From: Casuarina equisetifolia
Taxonomy: Eukaryota; Streptophyta; Magnoliopsida; Fagales; Casuarinaceae
Length of the DNA: 64,000 nucleotides
Assembly (NCBI GenBank): GCA_028551475.1
Contig: CM052355.1
Span: forward strand, 12,512,129-12,576,128
Direction: 5' to 3'
Part shown: positions 1 to 11,700 of the stretch, piece after piece
Position numbering within the stretch: position 1 is the stretch's first letter
Layout: each line of letters starts with the position of its first letter
Position numbers and translations under genes: made by a program
Notes under the pieces: model-generated
The model's input: the letters and a program-made list of their open reading frames with translations, nothing else
Database searches by the model: none
Told to the model about the DNA's origin: nothing

Positions 1-166
1 TTCATCGGACGATACGCATCCCGTGAATCTTCAAGTTATAACCAGGATCCCCAGCTTTTTTCCTATTTTAATTGCCATCTATACGAGTTTCTCTTTGGCG
101 CCGTCCAATTTTAACATCCCCCTAAGCTGGGTTCTTGTTTTGGGCCAAAACATCTTCTGTAGTTCT
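1..166 (+). other. Last intron of GLR-A, 5' part
   Basis: This stretch aligns by eye with the last intron of GLR-C just after its exon 4 (about 24067-24235), including shared words such as TCTTCAAGTTATAA and TTGCCATCTATACG. It is therefore the intron of a GLR gene whose first four exons lie left of the window. The intron is cut at position 166 by the Copia-1 insertion and resumes at 5370. No coding sequence is seen here. Confidence 0.8.
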
Positions 167-626
167 TGTTGGGAATCCATCCTTATCAAAAGAAGATTGA
201 AAGTCAGAGTTGCAGCAGCAAATATTGAAACTTGGAGTCAACAAAGGCAGCAACAGCTTTTTCCAACAGTTTTTGACAGCAAACTCTTAGCTGTCTTGGA
301 TTGATGTTTTCTACACGAAAAAGACCATGGAACAACCTAGAAATCTCTTGAAGATGAATTAGTATGTCTATATATTAGAGGTTTGTGTTAGAAATCGTGT
401 GTGAGAGCAAGTGAGAAAGAGATAAGTCCCTTAGAGAAAATCAGTTTCTGCAGAAACTGAAAAACAGAGTATTGTTTTTGTGTCCACTTTGATAGCTTGT
501 AACTTTCTCCCTACTTAGTGAAATTTCGTGTTTCTTGCCCAGATCTCTTCCTTGTCTTGTCTAGTTTATGTTATAAACAAGTTTCATCTCATTCCGCTGC
601 ATATTAAGTGAGATACCGATCCTACA
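167..626 (+). repeat. Copia-1 5' LTR
   Basis: This 460-bp terminal repeat begins TGTTGGGAATCC and ends GATCCTACA. It matches 4905-5364 with about 9 substitutions and no indel. A TATA-like CTATATATTA at about 368-377 could be the element's promoter core; that is inference. Confidence 0.95.
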
Positions 627-629
627 AAG

Positions 630-641
630 TGGTATCAGAGC
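630..641 (+). other. Copia-1 primer binding site
   Basis: TGGTATCAGAGC lies 3 bases after the 5' LTR. It is the usual copia primer site complementary to the 3' end of initiator methionine tRNA. Confidence 0.9.
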
Positions 642-753
642 CTTGCTGTTACCCAGAATTTCTGCAGAAAATTTCTGCAGAATCTGTTTTATTGTTCCCT
701 CGGAGTTTCCTTCGAAATCAACCGTTTTTTCTAAAACCCCCAAGCCTTGAAAG

Positions 754-3700
754 ATGTCAGAGTCCATCCATTACAAGACTCCCCTTCTCAATGAAACAAA
801 TTATGGTGATTGGAGCATGCAAATGAGAATTATACTTGGTTCTCATGGTTTGCTGAAATTTGTTGAAGAAGGTTATGAAGCACCTACAACAAGGAGAGCT
901 GAGGAAGTCCTGTCAGATGCCAGGAGAGCTACCTTGGAGGAGAATAGGCAAAAGGATCAGAAAGCCTTTCTTGTGATCATGCAAGGAGTGGACAGCAAGT
1001 TGTTCAAGAAGATTTCTGCACTACCTACATCAAAAGCCGCATGGGACAGCCTTAGAAAGATGTTCCAAGGAGAGACAAAATCAAAACGGGTAAAGCTTCA
1101 ATCTCTTAGACGTGATTTTGAGTTATTAGAAATGTTGGAGAATAAAACCATTGATAGCTATGTGTGTAGAATTCAGGATATAGTGAATGAAATGCAAAGA
1201 TGTGATGAGGAGGTAGATGAGAGAAAGGTGATTGAAAAATTGTTGAGAACTTTGGTGGATGATTTTGATTTTATTGTGGCTGTCATAGAAGAATCTAAAG
1301 ACTATCCAAAGCTGTCATTAGATGATGTTTTAGGAACCTTGCATGCACATGAGATTAAGATAAGACAAAAGAAGGAGAGGAAGCAAAAACTAGAACATGC
1401 TTTCCAAAGTAAGCTAGAAATGAGAGATAGTGCAGAAAGTAGTCAAGGGAGAAATAGAGGAGGAAACTCATGGTCTAGAGGGAGAAATAGTTATGGAAGA
1501 GGAGGAAGACAAGGAGGAAGAGGTGCACAGAATAACTATAGCAATAGGAGGAGTGAGCAAGGAGAAACCTTCTCTAGAGCAGAAAATCAATTCTATCAAA
1601 ATAATTCAACCCGTGGTGCTAGGGGGAGCTTTAGAGGTAGGTTTAATTCAAGGAATGGGAGAGTTCAATGCTTTAAGTGTCAAAGATTTGGTCACATGGC
1701 TAGAAATTGTAGAGTAGAGCCAAGAAGGGATGACAGAAATTATCATGTTGAAAAGAAGAAGGAAGAAGAAGAAGGTGATGAAAAACCTGTTTTGCTGGCT
1801 GTTAAGGAAGGTACAATAGATGGGGCTGAAAATATTTGGTATTTAGATACCGGTGCAAGCAACCATATGTGTGGTAAAAAGGAGTTGTTCTGTAGGCTAA
1901 ATTTGAAGTTTACAAGTGATGTTGCTTTTGGAGATTCAACCAAAATTAAAGTTGAAGGCTTGGGTGATATAGCTCTCACAACTCAAGAAGGTAAACAAAG
2001 TTTTATTAAGGATGTTTACTATGTTCCAGCCCTTAAAACTAATCTCTTAAGTTTAGGTCAGCTACTGGAAAAGGGGTATGTGATTAGTATGAAAGATGGT
2101 GTCATGTTTGTGAGGAATCAATATGGAGAGCTTATAGTCAAATCAAGAATGCAAAAAAATAGATTGTTTGCTCTAAATCTAAAAATTGAGTTTATGAGAT
2201 GTCTTAAATCTGTTGTGAAAGATGATTGTTGGTTGTGGCATCTAAGATATGGCCATTTAGGATTTGAAGGCTTGAGTGTCTTGTCCATAAAAGATATGGT
2301 GAGAGGACTACCAAAAATAGACAAACCAAAGGGGTTGTGTGAATCTTGTGTGAAAGGAAAGATGACTAGGAAAAAGTTTGAAGTTGGAAAGTCTTGGAGG
2401 GCTCAAAAACCCCTTCAACTTGTCCATACTGATTTGGCAGGACCTTTTGATATTGAATCATTAGGAGGAAATCGATATTATGTGACATTCATTGATGATT
2501 TCAGTAGAAAGTCATGGGTGTACCTCCTTAGAGAAAAATCTGGTACGTTTGAAAAGTTTAAGGAATTTAAGGCTTTAGTAGAGAAAGAAAGTGGAGAGAA
2601 GATTAAAGTTTTGAGATCAGATAGAGGAGGAGAGTATACATCAAGAGAATTTGAGAATTTTTGCAAAAAGGAAGGCATTAGACACCAATTTACAGCAGCC
2701 TACACCCCACAGCAAAATGAAGTTGCTGAAAGGAAAAATAGAACTATTTTGGATCTTGTGAGGAGTATGCTTAGAGGGATGAATTTGCCTAAAAGTTACT
2801 GGGGAGAAGCAGTAAGATGTGCTATTTATCTCCTAAACCGAAGCCCTACCAAAAGTGTGAAGAACAGAACCCCAAATGAGGCATGGACTGGAAGGAAACC
2901 AGGAGTTAGTCATTTGAAAGTATTTGGTTGTGTTGCTTATGCAAGAGTACCTGATCAAGGGAGAAAAAAGCTAGATGATAGAGGAGTTAAGTATATTTTT
3001 GTGGGGTATGATGAGAGAACAAAGGGCTATAGGTTGTACAATCCAGTAGAGAAGAAACTTATAGTTTCTAGAGATGTAGAATTTGATGAGCATACAAGTT
3101 GGAATTGGAGTGCAGAAGAAAAGAGTCAAAAGGGCATGTTTTATGAAGATGTTGTGAATGAAGATAAAGGAGAAGGTGTTGAGGATACTGGGGTAAGAAA
3201 TGAGTCAAGATCAGACAGCTCAGAAGGTGAAACAAGTAGTGATAGAAGCAATCCTACATATTCGACAACATCACCTACAAGATTGAGAAGTATAGATGAT
3301 ATCTATGGAGATTCAGTTCCAATTGAGCTGAGTGAGTATTCCATGTTTTGTTTGATGGCTGCATGTGATCCTAGAAGCTTTGAAGAGGCTGTAGAGGAGA
3401 AGCATTGGAGAAAAGCTATGGAAGAAGAGTTAGCAGCAATAGAGAAGAATGACACTTGGAAGCTTGTAGAATTGCCTAAAGGTCATAGTGCTATTGGATT
3501 GAAATGGGTGTATAAAACCAAAACCAATCAAGTTGGAGAAGTTGAGAAATATAAAGCTAGGTTGGTGGCCAAGGGTTACAAGCAAAAATATGGAATTGAT
3601 TATGAAGAAGTGTATGCACCAGTGGCTAGGATTGATACAATAAGACTCATTCTAGCTATAGCTGCTGCTAAGGGATGGAAAGTACATCAAATGGATGTTA

Positions 3701-4938
3701 AGTCAGCCTTTCTAAATGGATACTTGGAAGAAGAAGTTTATGTTGAGCAGCCACGTGGTTATGAAAGAAAGGGGGAGGAAAATAAGGTTTTTAAGTTGAA
3801 GAAAGCTTTATATGGTTTGAAACAAGCACCAAGATGTTGAAATGCAAGAATTGATAGTTACTTGCAAAGTAATGGTTTTAAAAAGAGTCCTTATGAATAC
3901 TCTCTCTATACAAAGGTTAAGAAGAATGGAGACATGGTTGTGGTGTGTCTATATGTAAATGATATGATCTTTACAGGCAATAATCCAAACTTGTTTGATG
4001 AATTTCAAGCTGCTATGCATAAAGAGTTTGAAATGACAGATTTGGGAGAGATGGCTTATTTTCTAGGAATGGAAGTGCTGCAAAAGGATGAAGGAATTTT
4101 TATATCCCAAAAGAAGTATGCAAGAAATGTTCTTAAGAGGTTTAGAATGGAGAACTCTAAACCAATTGCTACACCCATTGAGATGAATCATAGGCTGAAA
4201 AAGGATTCTAAAAGCAAACTAGTTGATGCTCATTGTTTCAAGAGTATGGTGGGATGTTTGAGGTATCTAACCTACACTTGACCTGATATAATGTTTGGTG
4301 TTGGTTTGGTTAATAGGTTTATGGAAGAACCAAGTGAAATACACATGAAGGCAGTGAAAAGAATCATGAGATATGTGAAAGGGACATTGGATTATGGATT
4401 GCTATACTTGAAAGGAAGAGAGGTGAAGTTAGAAGGTTTTTCTGACTCTGACTTTGCAGGAGATTTAGATGGAAGGAAGAGCACTTCTGGATATGGATTT
4501 GATGTGGGTTCAGGTGTTTTTTCATGGAGTTCAAAGAAGCAACAAATTGTGACATTATCTACTTGTGAAGCTGAATATGTTGCTGCATCTGAAGCTACTT
4601 GTCAAACTGTGTGGTTAAGAAACTTGTTGGAGGAGCTGAATTTCAAACAAAATAAAGCAACCGTGGTGTATGTTGATAGTAAATCAGCTCTTGCTTTAGC
4701 CAAGAATCCCATCAGTCATGGAAAGAGTAAGCATATTGAACTAAGGTATCATTTTATTCGAGAACAGATGGAGAAAAGAACAATCAAATTAGTTTTCTAC
4801 AGAAGTGGTGAACAACTAGCAGATGTGTTCACAAAACCTCTTCAAGTTAGAGATTTTGAGAAGTTCAGAAGCTTGCTCGGTATGATAAGGATGGAGGAGG
4901 AGTATGTTGGTAATCCATCCTTATCAAAAGAAGATTGA
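754..4938 (+). pseudogene. Copia-1 gag-pol polyprotein, two in-frame stops
   Basis: One reading frame of 1395 codons is broken only by TGA at 3838-3840 and TGA at 4279-4281. Domains in order: gag with a CX2CX4HX4C zinc knuckle at about residues 306-319; protease with DTGAS at about 365; an integrase HHCC region followed by D560, D623 and E659, a DD35E spacing; RT with the YGLKQAPR motif; and RNase H with SDSDFAGD, a CEAEY motif and the ADVFTKPL tail. The first stop replaces the tryptophan normally found after KQAPRA. The second replaces the arginine of the usual TRPD motif. The RT catalytic YVDD box reads YVND (AAT at 3958-3960), so one catalytic aspartate is lost. The frame ends inside the 3' LTR. 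The length is normal for a copia polyprotein. The start at 754 is the first ATG followed by a typical gag N-terminus. Confidence 0.92.
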
Positions 4939-5364
4939 AAGTCGGAGTTGCAGCAGCAAATATTGAAACTTGGAGTCAACAAAGGCAGCAGCAGCTTTTT
5001 CCAACAGTTTTTGACAGCAAACTCTTAGCTGTCTTGGATTGATGTTTTCTACATGAAAAAGACCATGGAACAATCTAGAAATCTCTTGAAGATGAATTAG
5101 TATGTCTATATATTAGAGGTTTGTGTTAGAAATCGTGTGTGAGAGCAAGTGAGAAAGAGATAAGTCCCTTAGAGAAAATCAGTTTTTGCAGAAACTGAAA
5201 AACAGAGTATTGTTTTTGTGTCCACTTTGATAGCTTGTAACTTTCTCCCTACTTAGTGAAATTTCGTGTTTCTTGCCCAGATCTCTTCCTTGTCTTGTCT
5301 AGTTTATGTTAGAAACAAGTTTCATCTAATTCCGCTGCATATTGAGTGAGATACCGATCCTACA
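4905..5364 (+). repeat. Copia-1 3' LTR
   Basis: This 460-bp copy of 167-626 begins TGTTGGTAATCC and ends CCGATCCTACA, followed by the target duplication GTTCT. The gag-pol stop codon lies inside its first 34 bases. Confidence 0.95.
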
Positions 5365-5465
5365 GTTCTAAGATTTCCTTCCTTTCCTTATGAAATCTCC
5401 TCATCCGAAACCAACACTTTTTTTCTTTACTGCGAGGGGTAATAATATAACTTTTTTCTATGCAG

Positions 5466-5840
5466 ATATTTCAAAAAGGCTCTCCAATAGCCAAGGATTT
5501 TTCTAAGGCCATTCTGACTCTTTTAGAGAATGGCAAACTGAAGGCACTGGAGGACGAATGGCTGACTTCCCCGAACGAGTGTTCAACCAATATCACTTCC
5601 GGCGATACCCAACGCCTAAGCCTCCAAAGCTTCTGGGTTCTCTATTTGATATCCTTTGCCACTTTCAGCATTTGTTTTCTACTTTCACTAACTTCGTTAA
5701 TGAGAGATCGCCAAGCACATGAAGGAAATATAGATCCAGATGATGAAAGCGCTTGGAAGAAGGCCGTTAGACTAGTACGGGATGTCTTCATATTAAAACT
5801 CCAGGAACAGTTCCGACTATGGCGAGCACGTTGGATATAA
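5466..5840 (+). CDS. GLR-A last exon (glutamate receptor-like channel, partial)
   Basis: This is the last exon, 124 codons plus stop, of a plant glutamate receptor-like channel. It starts after an acceptor TATGCAG at 5459-5465 in phase 0, as in GLR-C. It holds the end of the second ligand-binding lobe ([15 protein letters not shown]), the fourth transmembrane helix (SFWVLYLISFATFSICFLL) and a basic cytoplasmic tail. By eye it matches the last exon of GLR-C at about 104 of 124 residues and has the same length. The first four exons are outside the window. The exon is open, but the intron before it carries a 5.2-kb copia element, so correct splicing is uncertain. Whether the whole gene works cannot be judged here. 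Confidence 0.9.
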   Translation: MFQKGSPIAKDFSKAILTLLENGKLKALEDEWLTSPNECSTNITSGDTQRLSLQSFWVLYLISFATFSICFLLSLTSLMRDRQAHEGNIDPDDESAWKKAVRLVRDVFILKLQEQFRLWRARWI

Positions 5841-6390
5841 ATAGAGACACATGGGACGTAAATAACAGCTCTTCCAGCTAGAAATTCACCAGCACTTCTG
5901 ACTCTCTAGAGCCTCTCTCCACATCAGCTAATATTGCAATGCTATGCGTTACTGAAGGAAATGTGAAACAGAGATTTAACTTTTTTATAGTGAATTGTTA
6001 TGCATTTATATATGTTACGAAATTATTACAAATAGTTTAAACAAACATCTATTATTTAGGCTCAAAAATGGCCTTTAAAAAATTTCCGAGCTCCCTAAAT
6101 TTTTATTATAATTTATAAGTTTACTTCATTTTTAATATTAACAACAATGGTTATACTTTGAAACTCTAACCACTCACTCTTCTTCTATTTCTTTCATTTT
6201 AAATATGATATATTGTAGTTTTTAGAGACATTCTTGTTACAATTGTTGCAAAACTCTTACTTTTTATAAAACTTACTTCTTTCCTCTATTATTTATTCCG
6301 ATTATGATAGTCTACTTATAGCTAACATTGCCTTCCATATGGATTTAGTGAACCTACAATTAAAGAATGAATTTAAAATAATAATAAAAA
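5841..6390 (+). repeat. GLR-A 3' flank, duplicated downstream of GLR-C
   Basis: The sequence matches 24708-25250 with many substitutions and small indels. Both contain the same order of words: CATCAGCTAATAT, ATTACAAA, AAAATG(A/G)CCTTT, ATTTATAAGTTT and TTTAGTGAAC. It marks how far the gene-block duplication extends past the GLR-A/GLR-C stop codon. No gene is seen in it. Confidence 0.8.
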
Positions 6391-7770
6391 TTCTTGTTAT
6401 TTGCATCTTGAGCCTAGGCTTGAAATGGCTTGGGTTCGTGACTTGCAAGATCAGCCCAATAATTTGTGCAATCCATCTTATATTAGTCCAAAAATGTTTA
6501 AATGTTAATATATGGCATAAATATTACATTTAGTGCAAATATTACATCAATTAAGGAATTGATATTTCTTTTAGCAAATATTTCTACTAGAAAAAATCAT
6601 TTTTAAATGCATTTTTCCTTGTATCGTCATTAGAATAATTTTTTTTTTTTATGACAAAACTCATTTGAAAGCCTTTCATAAATGAAAAACATTTCACGAT
6701 CAACTTTGACATGGAGATGTACAATGTATTATACATTTTGATAGGACATATTCATGCACATATGGAAGGTAGAACATAGTTTGTGCTAGTGCCAGCATAA
6801 AAGAGAGATAAGGAAGGTATATGTCATATGTGTGTGTATATATATATTACTCATTTTGGCATCATGGGAATACAAGAAATTCATACTTGAAATGCTCCAA
6901 GCTCCTCCTCAAAACGATGCCAACCAGCCACAAACAAGAAATAAAATAACAGAACATATAGAATATACTAGCTTATGTTGAAGCAAATAAAGATAATCTT
7001 ATCAAAGCATATTCTAGGAAGCATATACTCACTCTTTCATACAAACTTATTTGTCACATGTCATGTATCCTCCTCAAATTAGCTTGTTGATGTTCCTATA
7101 AAGGTGTTGCCAAAGCAATCTTTTCTAGATATTCGAGGCAAACTTGGACTAACTACTCCAGGTCTGGGGGGGGAATCTTGAAAATATGTTCGGCCAAAGC
7201 ATATCATGAGTGGTAAAGGAGGAAAGCCCAAAGGGAAGGAGCCGAAGAATTTTTCAACTTGTAGAGTCTTTTGCATCCTGCCAATATTGCTGTATTTTGT
7301 TGACCTTTCTCTTTTTTGCGTTTTTGTAATTAATACTGAAACTGTGTAGGCTCTTGTATGTACATTTGTTTTTGTTGTTGGAAATACACAAATTCTTCTT
7401 GGCACACTTTGTGTCTCATTTTCCAGTATGGATACACGGGACTTTGAAGGAAGGAAAGAATTCTTGACACCTGTTATGAAAGCTTCAGAAATCAGTTACT
7501 GCTTTTCTCGCATCGAAACAGTAGTCGTACGTTGAACTTTCTGGGTTGGGCAGGAAGTTGTTCAGCAATAGCGACAGTCTAAAATTTGAGGAGGAAGAGA
7601 AGCTGGTGGTTTGGCCTGACAAACACAAAACGCTCGCCGCCTGAGACCCCAACAGGCTTCAGAAGAAAACTTGAAAAACAAGCAATTGAAAGTATTTTGG
7701 AAAATGACAACATAGCCTTCCAACTTCCACTAATTTTAAATTTCTAATTCTTCTTAACCATCTAAATTGG
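6391..7770 (+). other. Intergenic, no gene recognised
   Basis: This is AT-rich DNA between GLR-A and GLR-B. There is a short TG/TA microsatellite at about 6829-6848 and a G-run at 7167-7174. An open frame of 108 codons on the minus strand (7079-7405) has no recognisable domain and I do not support it. From about 7775 the sequence begins to match the upstream region of GLR-D. Confidence 0.5.
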
Positions 7771-7774
7771 CGTT

Positions 7775-7972
7775 TGGATTTTTTCCCTACTACTACTCCC
7801 ATTTAAAGGGAAGAAAAGTCAACGTAAGAGAGGACAAAGTAGTCAAGATACCAGATTCCAAACTGATATTTAAAAAAATAAAGACTCATTAACCTTTTTT
7901 TTAAAATATATGTGCATCCTCTCCGCGGATGCACATATGAGATGCTTGTAGAGTTGTCGGATCTCCTACCCT
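7775..7972 (+). promoter_or_regulatory. GLR-B 5' flank, homologous to GLR-D 5' flank
   Basis: Several blocks match 48040-48284 upstream of GLR-D: CATTTAA.GG followed by AAGTC.AC, GGACAAAGTAGTC, CCAGATTCCAAAC, GGATGCACATATGAGATGCTTG and GTTGTCGGATCTC. GLR-B lacks part of the stretch present in GLR-D and has an A/T-rich replacement. It was probably the promoter and leader of GLR-B before its decay. No certain TATA box is seen. Confidence 0.55.
7908..7938 (+). repeat. Perfect 12-bp inverted repeat in GLR-B upstream region
   Basis: ATATGTGCATCC (7908-7919) and GGATGCACATAT (7927-7938) are exact reverse complements around a 7-base loop. GLR-D has only the right arm at the matching place. Confidence 0.85.
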
Positions 7973-8408
7973 ATGCATCGTCAAATCCCACTCATCGTTG
8001 TTCGGAGAGCTTGGTTGCTCTTCCCTGCGCTAACCTTTTGTCTTCTCCCTGTCCCTTGTGCAGCTGAAGCCAACAGTGACGAAGTTGAGGGTGTAGGTGT
8101 AATCACCGATGTTAATACCCATATTGGCAAGGAAGAGAAAACAGCCGTCGAAATTGCCGTTCAAAAGTACAACAACGAAGCCAAGAGTTAGAGAGTGTCC
8201 CTCTCTTTACCCGATGCCCTTAGTGTCGCTTCTGCCGGTAAGTTTTTGTTACCTCTTGTTCTTTTATATCTATATATCTATTTTGGTAAGAATACAATAT
8301 ACTTAGTTTGTCAAAAATTTCCTATAAAAGTGAAATTGATTAAGTTGAGATGAAAGTCTCATATTAAAAAATATAATAATTTAATAATGTTTAAATATAA
8401 AAGATATC

Positions 8409-8655
8409 TCTAAGAAACCAAAAACATCCAAGGAAACCGAGATCGAAGACGGAAACTGAAAAAGCTCTCTTCTCTCAAAACTTGATCAAACTTGATTAAG
8501 AAAAAATCAACCTATTTGGTTATACAAATAGGTTGATTAACGCGACTATGAATCTTGTCGCATCCTTGGGCCGGGTTGGACAGGCCCAAACCCGGCACCT
8601 ACTTAAAAAAAGAATGTTGGGCCGTATAATTGCCCAACCTAATATAAACCCAACA
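8409..8655 (-). repeat. Copia-2 3' LTR
   Basis: This 247-bp repeat is paired with 14333-14576. On the plus strand it starts TCTAAGAAACC and ends AACCCAACA, next to the target duplication ATATC at 8404-8408. Confidence 0.9.
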
Positions 8656-8758
8656 TCCCTCCTCAAGTTGGTGATTTGTACAAATCAAATACACCAAGCT
8701 TGCGAAGAAGATAATTATGTTGTCAACTACATAAAGCCTTAGTTAACAAATTTGTTGG

Positions 8759-11700
8759 TTACTCGTGAGTGTGAATACTACGTGTTTGAATCAAACTCCA
8801 CTGTTGCTTCTCACGAATGAAATGGCAGTCAATCTTAATGTGTTTGGTGCGTTCATGAAAGATAGGATTGGTGGCAATGTGAATAACAGCTTCATTGTCA
8901 TAGTATAAAAATATAGGTTGAGGAACAATCACCCATAAGTCGCCAAGAAGCCCAAATAACCAAATAATCTCGCAAACAATAGTCGCCATAGAACGATATT
9001 CAGCCTCAGATGAAGAGCAAGAAACTGTGGCTTGTTTCTTACTTTTCCAAGAGATTAAAGAACTTCCCAGCTTGAGGCAAAAACCTGTGAGGGAACAATG
9101 AGACATAGGACAAACCACCCAATCAGAGTCACAAAAACCAGTCAACTGAAAGTCCTTGGTGGAGGACATGAACAATCCTAAGCCTGGAGTGCCCTTCAAG
9201 TACTTAACAACCTTCAGAGCCATGTCCATGTGAAAGACTTTGGGAGAATGCATGAATTGACTAAGTATATGAACCGGATAGTTAATATCAGGTCGAGTAT
9301 GAGTGAGATAGATCAACCACCCGAGAAGTCACTGATACAGAGTTGGGTCAGCTAATGGAGGATCATCAATCGAAACTAGAGCATTGGCATCGTAGTCCAA
9401 AGAGGTAAGCTTCATATTCTGATCCATGGGAATCTTACATGTGCATGCACTAGAGAGGCTAGCTTCAGAAACTAACTCCAATGTGTATTTGCGTTGACTA
9501 AGGCCAATACCATGTGCAGAACGAGCAATTTCGATCCCAAAAAAGAATTTAGCTTGTCCTAATTCTTTCATTTGAAACCGAGAGCAAAGATGAGACTTGA
9601 CATGAGCAATGGCCTCCTCACTATTACCAGTGATAAGCATATCGTCAACGTAGAGCAGAACAACAACAACAGTGGAACCATGCCGAAATGTAAATAGTGC
9701 ATAATCATGCCAAGATTACTTAAAACCAATGTCAAGAAGAGTAGAAGTAAATTTGGCATACCACTATCGAGATGCCTGCTTAAGTCCATAGATGGACTTA
9801 AGAAGACAACAAACTTTCAGTAGACCTATGGAGGAATGCTGACTCCCGGGGGGTAAAGACATGTATACCTCCTCATGCAAGTCACCATGAAGGAAGGCAT
9901 TATGAACATCCATCTGGTGAAACGGCCAACGAAACATAGAGGCCATGGCCATGATGCATCTAACAGTCACTGTCTTGGCCACAAGAGAGAAAGTCTCCTT
10001 ATAATCAATGCCATAGTGCTGAGTGAAGCCATTGGCTACGAGCCAAGCTTTATAGCGCTCAATGGAACCATTCGCACAATACTTTACCTTGTCAACCCAC
10101 TTAAACCCAATCGGTTTACGACCTAAGGGCAAGTCAACCAACTTTCACGTATGATTTGCTTATAATGCATCAAGTTCACTAGACATAGCATCCATTCACT
10201 TGGGATCCCTAACAGCCTCATGATAGTAAAGTGGCTCTCTAATGGCGGATATGGAAGCAATAAATGCTTGAGTGTGGGAGATAAATTACGAAGAGTCACA
10301 AATTGTGAAATGGAATATGGAATGTCACGAGGACTCATGGAACGAGATCCACCAGGAAGAAAGACTATAGAGTTACAATGATAATCTTGGGTCCAAATGG
10401 GTGGTTTGGATGCATGTTGAGAATGTCGGATAGGTGAAATAGGAATGACAGGCAACATTGGGAAAGATGAGTCTATAGGATTTGACGCTACAGTGGGTGA
10501 CATCATAGTGGGTGACGCCTCAGTAGGTGAGGCCTTAGTGGGTGACGCCACAGTGGGTGGTGTCACAAGAGGAGAATTCACAGTGGGTGAATCCAAAAGT
10601 GCAACAACAAGTAGTGGAGAAGGAGGAGAATTGGTCTCACATGGAACAATATAGGGATCAGGATCCAGAGCAACAAAAGAAGAGTCAATATTAGGTGAAG
10701 GGAGAGATGAGGGTGACTAAGACTGAGCAAAGGGAAAAACTGACTTATGAAACACAACATCATGGACAACGGAAAAAGTGTGTGTGGTAAGGTCAAAAAC
10801 ACGATAGCCCTTTTGTGAAAAAAGGTAGCCCATGAAAATATAAGGGCGAGCACGGGATGCAAATTTGTCACCACGCGGAATGACTGTAACATAACATAAG
10901 TACCCAAAAACCCTAAGATGTGAGACGCATGGTGCTTTACCAAAGAGAATGTAAAAATGGGTTTTCCCATCGATGATAGGGGAAGGAAGACGATTGATGA
11001 TGTAAGTAGTAGTCAAGATACACTCTCCCCAAAAACAATCAGAAAGGTCAGCCTGAAAATGTAAGGTGCGTGCAACATCGAGGATGTGTTGATGTTTACA
11101 TTCTACTACCCCATTTTGTTGGGGTGTATGGATACGTGAGCTTTCATGGTGAACTCCACGAAGTTGAAGGAAAGAGATACACTCATGGCTAAAAAACTCT
11201 GACCCATTGTTAGAGCACAACCTATGAATGCAAGTGTGAAACTGGGTTTCTACCATAAGGAAGAAAGAACGCAAAAAATGCAAAGCTTGACTCTTAGATC
11301 TCATAAGATATACCCATGTACCATGTGAGAAATCATTGACAATGGTAAGGAAATAACTTTAACTATCATGATTGGGGTGCCTATGTGGACCCCATATGTC
11401 AATATGGACCAACTCAAAGATAGACTTTATGTTGGAAGTGCGAGAAGCAAAAGGGAGACGACTCTGTTTCGCTAAAAGACAAATTGGACAAAAAATATCA
11501 GGAGATGCATAACAAGAAGAATGACCAAATCGGCAATGCCATAACGTTTGTTTATTACTCTAAATATTATTCTTAAACATAGTATTGCTACAAACATTAG
11601 CTCTCTTAGGAGCATTAAATTCAAAAGATTTAACAAGTGTAGAAAAAATATCCATTGTGGCAGCCGTTGGTGACACTAAATGATATAGACGACGTTCAAC

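Larger units (their letters stand above)
167..5364 (+). mobile_element. Copia-1: near-complete Ty1/copia LTR retrotransposon
   Basis: The element has two 460-bp LTRs that begin TGTTGG and end CCTACA, flanked by a 5-bp target duplication GTTCT at 162-166 and 5365-5369. A primer binding site follows the 5' LTR, and a purine-rich tract (about 4888-4904) precedes the 3' LTR. Between them one gag-pol frame runs in the order gag, protease, integrase, reverse transcriptase, RNase H, which is the copia order. I count about 9 substitutions between the LTRs (about 2%), so insertion is fairly recent. It lies in sense orientation in the last intron of GLR-A. Two in-frame stops and an altered RT active site make self-mobility unlikely. 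Confidence 0.95.

Noticed and set aside
23..304. Open frame of 93 codons at the window start
   Set aside because: It runs from the GLR-A intron into the Copia-1 5' LTR across the insertion border, so it cannot be an old gene.
7079..7405. Minus-strand open frame of 108 codons
   Set aside because: No domain, no relative in the C-D copy of the block and ordinary intergenic composition.
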